From Symsagittifera roscoffensis (Eukaryota > Xenacoelomorpha > Acoela > Convolutidae), in assembly GCF_963678635.1 (NCBI RefSeq), contig NW_026970911.1, positions 23,001-87,000 on the forward strand: DNA of 64,000 bases, written 5' to 3'. This document shows positions 56,107-64,000 of the stretch, piece after piece. The notes beneath the pieces are model-generated. The model was given only the letters and a program-made list of their open reading frames with translations. It did not search any database and was not told where the DNA came from. Positions within the stretch are counted from its first letter, which is position 1. The number at the start of each line of letters is the position of its first letter. The position numbers and the translations under genes were made by a program.

Positions 56107-57487
56107 TAGACCTCTGTTTAAATGTTCGGTAATGAATATATATGGGATATATATATATGGGATATGGAATATATATATATATAATGAAAGGTATCGGCCT
56201 TTGGTGCATTTAAGAAATTTACGTCTCTCACACAGTAGATTTGTTTTCCGCTGAACAGGTCGGTTCAGAATATGTCGCTTTAGATGATGCCCGGTAAATG
56301 ATCCCTTGTGTTTATAAGGCTTCCTGTAACATCATCCGATACATACAAACTCGAAGTTTTCCTTGTTGAATTTTTTCAAGTAATTTTTCAACTCAATCTA
56401 TCAAAAGATATTTGTCTTCGCTGGTTTTTTTTGCTCACTATCTTGCTCGGCATCGTGTATACATTTGTGAGTGTTCTAAAATTTTTATGGCAACAATTTT
56501 GTTTTACGCTCAACGGTCGTGTAATCAACTATTATCGGATTTGTGGCAGCTCTTTAAATGATACTGAATGCGATTTTACCCGTGTTAGCGTTTCTCGACT
56601 GTGTTTTCCTTTTATTAATCATCAGTTGAGACAAGCTTATAATTGTGTTCGGATCAATTGAGAAATCGGAAAAGTAAGGAGTCAGCTGGTTGGGAATCAA
56701 GCCAGCCAGAATGAGAAAGCTACAACCACAGAATAAACCGGATTTGAAAGAAACTAAAAAGATTGGCCTGATATGAAGCTGCAGGTTTATCCGATACTAG
56801 GCTGCGCTTCCGTCCCTTGGCTCTACAAAAAAACATCTATTTTATATTTGAATGCGCGTGACACGTAGCTTGCCTTGTTTAAGTTTTTTTCAACAGTTAA
56901 GGGCATAACGTATGTATGCGTGATCAAGCTATATCGTATATAGAATCTAAGGTCTGTTCCATCGACTAAAAAGTTGGCAATACATACGTGGGATGCTGTC
57001 ACAGTTCCCCAGGGGTTGCGAATTTGGCATCCAATTGAAAATGCCCAAATCCTTTTAGTGTACGAGATAGGACAATTTTTGTGATTTTTTCAAAGTTTTT
57101 CATAAAATTCAACTTATAAAATAATTTACAAAAACTGGAAATTCCCAACCCTGTAGTTGGGTGCTGTCTGAGTAATCTCAAGGATTGCGAAGCTTGCCTC
57201 CAAATGTGATTGCTCAAACTCTTGTTGTTGAAATCTAAAAAAGACATCTCAGCTTTCTACTTGAACTAAATCTACGATTGAACTGATTTACTTATTTAAA
57301 AGCGCATTTAACAAAAATCAATTGACTTCTATCTATAACTCATGAAATCATTTACACTCTTTGCGAATCACTAGCTTTATTCAGTCGATTGATGATTTTT
57401 CGTTTCCCAACTTTTGCTGCACAACATTTTTGGTGCAACGCGACTCACGAACGAACCAAAGATTAGAAACAAAGAGGAAAGTTAAAA
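56107..57487 (+). repeat. BEL leader, unit I
   Basis: The first 455 bp (56107-56560) recur at 58221-58672. The part 57165-57487 recurs at 60229-60549. Inside are a short AT microsatellite (GATATATATATATGG, about 56145-56180) and two diverged copies of a 60-bp block at about 56995 and 57160. An open frame at 56308-56661 with a hydrophobic stretch is not supported by any family. Confidence 0.7.
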
Positions 57488-58218
57488 ATGTCATCACCTG
57501 CTAGTGACATGAGCAACGTGACGCTCAATCTTCCTGCTTTGAAGAGATCAAGAAGTGCTAACATCGGTGTCATTACCCGATCGGAAAATGCCGTCTCAGT
57601 AATCTTCAACAAAGAGGCATCTGCTCTAACCTACAAGGAAATTGGAACTCTCAAGGCCATTGGAACTCTCGATGTGCGAACGAAAGAAAAAGGAATTGGA
57701 AGAGCTTAATCAGCAAATTTCAAATGTTCTAAACGATGATGAAGATGCACTTGAAGTTGAATTCGAAGAAGCTGAGAAAATCTACCTTCAAGTAGATTGT
57801 TTGATGGAAATGATCACAACTATGTTAGATGACCGAGGAAAATATTCAACTGAATCGGTCAAAAATGACGACAGCGCAAGCGGAACAGGATCCTACAAAT
57901 CCACTTCCCAACGTGGTGCTGGCCGAAACCAAGATACTTGCCTGAAGTTGCCGAAACTGAATTCGCCAACATTTAGCGGAAGGTATGATCCATGGCTACC
58001 TTCCTTAGATTACTTTGATGGAGCAGTTCACTCAAATGCATCGCTGTCTGATGTTCAGAAACTGCAATACCTAAAGAGTGCCCTCAAGGATGAACCGTTT
58101 CGTTTGCTATCCCACTTGCCTACTACAAACGCGAACTACTCAGTTGCAAAAGAACTTCTAAAGGATCGATATGCTGATGTCAAGATGATCTCACACGCTC
58201 ACTTGGAAGCAATTTTTG
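57488..58218 (+). pseudogene. gag: BEL gag, unit I (5' part)
   Basis: ATG at 57488 (MSSPASDMSNVTLNLPALKR). A small insertion near 57660 (a repeated ATTGGAACTCTC) shifts the frame, and the protein continues at 57670-58218 (KKKELEELNQQISNVL ... LSHLPTTNANYSVAKELL) to AHLEAIFE. There the sequence jumps into the leader of unit II. Unit II has the same insertion, so I and II are sister copies. Confidence 0.8.
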
Positions 58219-58676
58219 AATTAGACCTCTGTTTAAATGTTCGGTAATGAATATATATGGGATATATATATATGGGATATGGAATATATATATATATAAT
58301 GAAAGGTATCGGCCTTTGGTGCATTTAAGAAATTTACGTCTCTCACACAGTAGATTTGTTTTCCGCTGAACAGGTCGGTTCAGAATATGTCGCTTTAGAT
58401 GATGCCCGGTAAATGATCCCTTGTGTTTATAAGGCTTCCTGTAACATCATCCGATACATACAAACTCGAAGTTTTCCTTGTTGAATTTTTTCAAGTAATT
58501 TTTCAACTCAATCTATCAAAAGATATTTGTCTTCGCTGGTTTTTTTTTGCTCACTATCTTGCTCGGCATCGTGTATACATTTGTGAGTGTTCTAAAATTT
58601 TTATGGCAACAATTTTGTTTTACGCTCAACGGTCGTGTAATCAACTATTATCGGATTTGTGGCAGCTCTTTAAAAA
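58219..58676 (+). repeat. BEL leader, unit II (shortened)
   Basis: Copy of 56107-56560, then a direct jump to the gag start, lacking about 920 bp present in unit I (56561-57480). The junction has TTTAAA-type microhomology and no GT-AG ends, so it looks like a deletion and not an intron. Confidence 0.8.
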
Positions 58677-60228
58677 TGTCATCACCTGCTAGTGACATGA
58701 GCAACGTGACGCTCAATCTTCCTGCTTTGAAGAGATCAAGAAGTGCTAACATCGGTGTCATTACCCGATCGGAAAATGCCGTCTCAGTAATCTTCAACAA
58801 AGAGGCATCTGCTCTAACCTACAAGGAAATTGGAACTCTCAAGGCCATTGGAACTCTCGATGTGCGAACGAAAGAAAAAGGAATTGGAAGAGCTTAATCA
58901 GCAAATTTCAAATGTTCTAAGCGATGATGAAGATGCACTTGAAGTTGAATTCGAAGAAGCTGAGAAAATCTACCTTCAAGTAGATTGTTTGATGGAAATG
59001 ATCACAACTATGTTAGATGACCGAGGAAAATATTCAACTGAATCGGTCAAAAATGACGACAGCGCAAGCGGAACAGGATCCTACAAATCCACTTCCCAAC
59101 GTGGTGCTGGCCGAAACCAAGATACTTGCCTGAAGTTGCCGAAACTGAATTCGCCAACATTTAGCGGAAGGTATGATCCATGGCTACCTTCCTTAGATTA
59201 CTTTGATGGAGCAGTTCACTCAAATGCATCGCTGTCTGATGTTCAGAAACTGCAATACCTAAAGAGTGCCCTCAAGGATGAACCGTTTCGTTTGCTATCC
59301 CACTTGCCTACTACAAACGCGAACTACTCAGTTGCAAAAGAACTTCTAAAGGATCGATATGCTGATGTCAAGATGATCTCACACGCTCACTTGGAAGCAA
59401 TTTTTGAATTCACTCCAATGAAGCATGAGTCATCCGCTGCAATACGTCGCTTGATTAATACCTACACGGAAAACACGATGGCACTGACAGGACTTGGACT
59501 AAAAATTGATCAATGCGATTTGATCTGGGTTCACGTTTTGGCCAAGAAATTAGATCCTGAAACTAGAAGACAATGGGAACTTTCCTGCGCGGGAAGTGAC
59601 GTGCCAAAAATCAAACAGATGAAGAAATTCTTGGAGGAACGATCTCGCGCCCTAGAAGCTACGAAGGACCTCCAGTTACCTAAAATTCATAGAAAAAATC
59701 ATCAAGGAAATTCAGACCAATCTGAAAACTCTAAGAAAGATGACAAGGTACAGACATACCACACAAACTCTGATAAGACGATCATCTGCCCATGCTGCAG
59801 TGGTGATCACCGCGTGTATCAATGCACAAAATTTCAGGAAATTTCTATTTCCAATAGAAGACAAGAAGCCAAATCAAAGCGATTATGCTTCAATTGCCTG
59901 TCCCTTGGACACCAAAATCATGAGTGCAAGTCGAAGTCAACGTGCCAAACCTGTCGAAGGGGTCATCACTAGTTACTTCACATCCATACAGACCCAAACA
60001 AGCAACCGGGACCTGAAAATAAGTTTGCGGATCACGGGGGTACTACCGGTGCCACTACCATACTGGGAATTGTACTAATTGAGGTGAAAACTGCAAATGG
60101 CGGTTATCACAATTGTCGAGCCTTACTGGACAGCGGATCTGAATGCAGTTTCGTTACAACCAGCTGTGCTAACCGACTCAAGCTACCAATCAAGAAATTG
60201 ATTCTTCAACTAACTCGAGTTGGCGAGC
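58677..60228 (+). pseudogene. gag-pol: BEL gag and protease start, unit II
   Basis: Gag runs from ATG 58677 with the same frameshift as unit I, then one frame from 58830. It covers the capsid-like region (FTPMKHESSAAIRRLINTYT, WVHVLAKKLDPETRRQWELS) and the Cys/His fingers (CPCCSGDHRVYQC, CFNCLSLGHQNHEC, CQTCRRGHH). A TAG at 59970-59972 replaces a Ser codon found in unit III. The frame then continues into the protease with ALLDSGSECSFVTTSC and breaks off at about 60228. Confidence 0.82.
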
Positions 60229-60549
60229 TGGAGTAATCTCAAGGATTGCGAAGCTTGCCTCCAAATGTGATTGCTCAAATTCTTGTTGTTGAAGCCTAAA
60301 AAAGACATCTCAGCTTTCTACTTGAACTAAATCTACGATTGAACTGATTTACTTATTTAAAACCGCATTTAACAAAAATCAATTGACTTCTATCTATAAC
60401 TCATGAAATCCTTTACACTCTTTGCGAATCACTAGTTTTATTCAGTCGGATTGATGATTTTTCGTTTCCCAACTTTTGCTGCGCAACATTTTTGGTGCAA
60501 CGCGACTCACGAACGAACCAAAGATTAGAAACAAAGAGGAAAGTTAAAA
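60229..60549 (+). repeat. BEL leader end, unit III
   Basis: Nearly identical to 57165-57487, ending in the gag ATG context. The left junction lies inside the unit II protease coding sequence. Confidence 0.8.
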
Positions 60550-60840
60550 ATGTCATCACCTACTAGTGACATGAGCAACGTGATGCTCACTCTTCCTGCT
60601 TTGAAGAGATCAAGAAGTGCTAACATCGATGTCATTACCCGATCGGAAAATGCCGTCTCAGCAATCTTCAACAAAGAGGCATCTGCTCTAACCTACAAGG
60701 AAATTGGAACTCTCAAAGCCAATCTCACGATGTGCGAACGAAAGAAAAAGGAACTGGAAGAGCTTAATCAGCAAATTTCAAATGTTCTTAACGATGATGA
60801 AGATGCACTTGAAGTTGAATTGGAAAATTCATAGAAAAAA
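60550..60840 (+). pseudogene. gag: BEL gag, unit III (internally deleted)
   Basis: ATG at 60550. It lacks the frame-shifting insertion of units I and II, so the first 90 codons are open (LTMCERKKKELEELNQQ). At about 60822-60828 most of the capsid region is missing: sequence equivalent to 58955 joins that equivalent to about 59686, and the frame ends at 60834. The knuckle region follows in another frame. Confidence 0.8.
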
Positions 60841-61896
60841 TCATCAAGGAAATTCAGACCAATCTGGAAACTCTAAGAAAGATGACAAGGTACAGACATA
60901 CCACACAAACTCTGTTAAGACGATCATCTGCCATGCTGCAGTGGTGATCACCGCGTGTATCAATGCACAAAATTTCAGGAAATGTCTATTTCCAATAGAA
61001 GACAAGAAGCCAAATCAAAGCGATTATGCTTCAATTGCCTGTCCCTTGGACACCAAAATCATGAGTGCAAGTCGAAGTCAACGTGCCAAACCTGTCGAAA
61101 GGGTCATCACTCGTTACTTCACATCCATACAGATCCAAACAAGCAACCGGGACCTGAAAATAAGTTTGTGGATCACGGGGGTACTACCGGTGCCACTACC
61201 ATACTGGGAACTGTACTAATTGAGGTGAAAACTGCAAATGGCGGTTATCACAATTGTCGAGCCTTACTGGACAGCGGATCTGAATGCAGTTTCGTTACAA
61301 CCAGCTGTGCTAACCGACTCAAGCTACCAATCAAGAAATTGACTCTTCAACTAACTCGAGTTGGCGGAGGAGCAAAAACTGTGAAATCTGGTTCTGTCAA
61401 TCTGGAAACAAAGGATTCTCAGAATCAATTTCTACATAATGAAGCCTTCACTCTTCAAAAACTTTCTGGCTACCTGCCCAGAGAATGGGTGAATATACCG
61501 AACAGTTTGGATATCACACGTCTTAAGCTCTCGGACCCAGACTTTGATAAACCAAAGGAAATCGATATAATCCTAGGATGTGACGTCTACAACGACATTG
61601 TTGGCTGCGAAAAGATTAAGCTTACAGACAAGCTTTATGCACGTGACACTCTTTTTGGTTGGATGATTAAGGGCAGAACACCCGGTCCTCCAACAACCTT
61701 CTTCAAGTCATTTCATGTGTCTATTGACGATAGTCTAAGGAAATTTTGGGAATTAGAAGAAATTCCTGATTTCAAAAAGACAACAACAGAAGAAGATCGG
61801 TGTGAATCTCGTTTTAAGGAAACAACCATACTACAAGTTGGAAGATTCACCGTGCAGCTGCCTTTCAAGCCCAATAGTCAACTTGGCGACAGTTAA
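60841..61896 (+). pseudogene. pol: BEL gag zinc fingers and aspartic protease, unit III
   Basis: 60955-61896 is open: CFNCLSLGHQNHECKS and CQTCRKGHHSLLH fingers, then the protease active site ALLDSGSECSFV and the region IDIILGCDVYNDIV with ILGCD. The frame ends with TAA at 61894-61896 at a position where the family usually reads through toward RT, so this is probably a nonsense mutation. Confidence 0.82.
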
Positions 61897-63477
61897 GCAC
61901 AAGCAAAACGCAGATTCAATTATCTCGAGCGACGACTGGAACAGAATCCAGAACTAAAAGATCGCTATACCGCATTCATAGACGAATTTCTCGATATGGG
62001 GCATATGGAGTACATACCGCCCGGAGAAATTGAAAAGCCAGTTGATAGCGTATATTATCTGCCACATCACTGCGTTTTCAAGGAAGATTCTACTACCACA
62101 AAGCTACGTGTAGTTTTCGACGGATCTGCAACAACATCAACCGGACAAACTCAACGACACTTTGATGGTTGGTCCCACGGTACAAGACAACCTCTACTCG
62201 ATAATCATGCGCTTCAGGTTCTACCCAATTGCTTTATCAGCAGATATCGCAAAAATGTACCGACAAGTTGCTCTAGAGGACAAATCGAAGGATTTCCATC
62301 GCATACTTTGGAGATCAAATAAATCGGATGAAATCAAGCATTTCAGGATGACACGTGTTACATATGGAACAACTTCGTCAGCTTTTTACTCAACAAGATG
62401 CCTCAATGAATCAGCAGATCAATCTAAGAACCCAATGATCAAAGAAAGTCTCAAAAATTGTTTCTATGTAGACTTTCTTGGAGGCGCTAATGATAAGCAT
62501 GAAGCAGAAAAACTCATCTCTGATTTATGCAAAGAGCTGAACTCTCATGAATTCCCTCTACGAAAATGGACTTCAAGCAATGCTAAAATAATTGAAGGAT
62601 TGCCAGAACATCTCCGCGAAAAATCGGATGTGCTTGAATTTTTCTCTGACGAATACAAAATCAAGGCGCTAGGAGTCAGTTGGAAGCCCAATAAGGACAT
62701 CTTTTGTTTTTCAACTGCCTTACCAGAGCTGAAACTGCTTACAAAGAGGACTTTTCTGTCCACAATTTCAAAAATGTTTGATCCGATGGGATGGCTAGCT
62801 CCATTCATTATCAATTTCAAATGTCTCATGCAACAGCTATGGGTCCAAGGTTTTGATTGGGATTCTGAAGTCGATCAGAAAACCAAGGAAAAATGGTATG
62901 AGCTCACCGGAACTTTGCCTCAACTACTGGAACTACAGATACCAAGATCTATGAGCTCACATCCAATAAAGGAGGTTCAACTTCACGTATTCTGTGATGC
63001 TTCCGAAAACGCATATGCAGCCGCAATCTATGGAAGAATTACCAATGATGATGGCAAAACTTTTGCGTATCTACTGACCTCCAAAACAAAGGTTGCTCCG
63101 GTCAAAGCAATATCTGTTCCCAAATTAGAGCTCTGCGGTGCAAGTTTAGCTACCAAACTTCTTAAATCAGTTCATTCAATTTTGAGGAAAACAAATCTCA
63201 AGATAACTTCACACGCCTGGACTGATTCAACAATTGTCTTGCAATGGCTTGCTCAACTTTCAAGAACGTGGAACACTTTTGTTGCAAACAGAGTTTTACA
63301 AATACAAGAGGCCTACCCAGAAGTGATTGGAAACACGTGCCAACAGCAGTAAATCCAGCTGATTTAGCCTCTCGTGGTGTATTAGCTGACACATTAATAT
63401 CTTCCTCACTCTGGTGGAATGGACCAGATTGGCTGACCAAGAATGAAAGGCACTGGCCCACATACTACCATCTCTAG
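61897..63477 (+). pseudogene. pol: BEL reverse transcriptase and RNase H
   Basis: TTKLRVVFDGSATTSTGQT and LSADIAKMYRQVAL (RT motif A) are in frames separated by a 1-bp shift near 62145. The catalytic box reads CFYVDFLGGA (62462-62488), lacking one Asp of YVDD. LGVSWKPNKDIF and FDPMGWLAPFI follow. RNase H has VFCDASENAYAAAIYG, VPKLELCGASLA and HAWTDSTIVLQWL. A frameshift near 63330 leads to NPADLASRG. The RT is judged inactive. Confidence 0.85.
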
Positions 63478-64000
63478 TTGAAGCACCTGAAAAACGAACC
63501 GTCAAAGCCAAGACTAATGCAGAAAGTGAACAAATTCGAACTGTTCTCGCAAATCATGCTCAAAACGAAAAAATGACGGATGGAATTTTTCGTTTAAAGG
63601 ACTACAGCACTTGGAACAAGACAGTACGCATCGCATGCTATGTACTATCAATTGTTCATTATCTTAAGCATAGAATATCGACAAACTATCGGATGCGGCT
63701 CAGATCTAAGCGGAAATCTGATGTACAACTTGAAGAAGATTGTCTTAGTCCTAAAAATAGAATCATGGCAAAAATGCTAATTCTTCGTTTAGACCAAGAA
63801 ACACACTTCAAATCAGAGCTAAATTGTCTGAAGGTGAAAAGGAAGCTGAGTAAAACATCGAAACTACTCAATCTTAGTCCGTTTTTCGACAAGGATTACG
63901 ATCTACTAAGAGTTGGAGGCAGACTTTCACAATCGAACTACCCAACAGACAAGAAGTTTCCAATACTCGTTTCGAAAAAATCTGATTTAGTATCCCTACT
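63478..64000 (+). pseudogene. pol: BEL linker toward integrase (cut by window edge)
   Basis: In a further frame from about 63470, sequence reads through to the window end. SPFFDKDYDLLRVGGRLSQS and KKFPILVSKK match the block that precedes the BEL integrase zinc domain. The integrase itself and any 3' LTR are outside. Confidence 0.75.

Larger units (their letters stand above)
56107..64000 (+). mobile_element. BEL/Pao retrotransposon with triplicated 5' end (3' end outside window)
   Basis: Three head-to-tail partial units on the + strand. Unit I (56107-58218): leader and 5' gag. Unit II (58219-60228): shortened leader, gag and protease start. Unit III (60229-64000): leader end, gag with a large internal deletion, protease, RT, RNase H and the linker before integrase. 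Assignment to BEL/Pao rests on the zinc-finger style, the DSG protease, the RT sequence and the NPADLASRG block after RNase H. LTR boundaries could not be set. Confidence 0.85.

Noticed and set aside
56308-56661. 117-codon frame with a hydrophobic segment in the BEL leader
   Set aside because: In unit II the repeat gives different frames because of a 1-bp difference; no family match and no conservation.

Overview
The window is a stack of nested retrotransposons from a metazoan genome; I see no host cellular gene, rRNA or tRNA. A BEL/Pao element (a class known only from animals), a CR1/Jockey-type LINE fragment and Ty3/Gypsy elements point to an invertebrate animal. The species cannot be named from this sequence.

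Layout, left to right. (1) 1-11814, + strand: the 3' half of a giant Ty3/Gypsy element (family A, copy A1). It holds the integrase tail fused to a macrodomain-like domain, a large second ORF region (coiled coil, SGNH hydrolase, second SGNH-like module, 2012-residue intact ORF), a 3' UTR and the 3' LTR. (2) 11815-24767, - strand: a related family B element (B1). Its macrodomain and the first residues of its second ORF are present, and it is cut at 11814/11815 by the insertion of A1. It has gag, protease-RT-RNase H, integrase, a 2.6-kb leader with a minisatellite, and a 5' LTR. (3) 24768-28199, - strand: the leader and 5' LTR of another family B copy (B2), into which B1 inserted. (4) 28200-30480: a LINE fragment carrying a solo family B LTR. 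(5) 30635-31197 and 55716-55893: one decayed Ty3/Gypsy integrase gene split in two by the next element. (6) 31198-55715, - strand: a full-length family A element (A2), 24.5 kb with LTRs of about 912 bp. (7) 56107-64000, + strand: a BEL/Pao element with a triplicated, partly deleted 5' end, running out of the window before its integrase.

The main discovery is the architecture shared by families A and B: LTR, long repeat-bearing leader, gag with two zinc knuckles, protease, RT, RNase H, a long acidic linker, integrase, a TARG1/OARD1-like macrodomain in the integrase ORF, then in the env position a second very long ORF (about 2800 codons) encoding a coiled coil, an SGNH hydrolase domain, a second GIND-bearing module and about 2000 residues of no family I recognise. 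A1 keeps the C-terminal 2012 codons open and A2 keeps the SGNH region open, so the ancestral ORF can be inferred from their comparison. Both copies have broken frames elsewhere.

GTCCGGGGAGT recurs at the polypurine tract, at the macrodomain start and in the RNase H-integrase linker, in different reading frames. Every domain assignment here rests on motif recognition by eye; no database search was possible.
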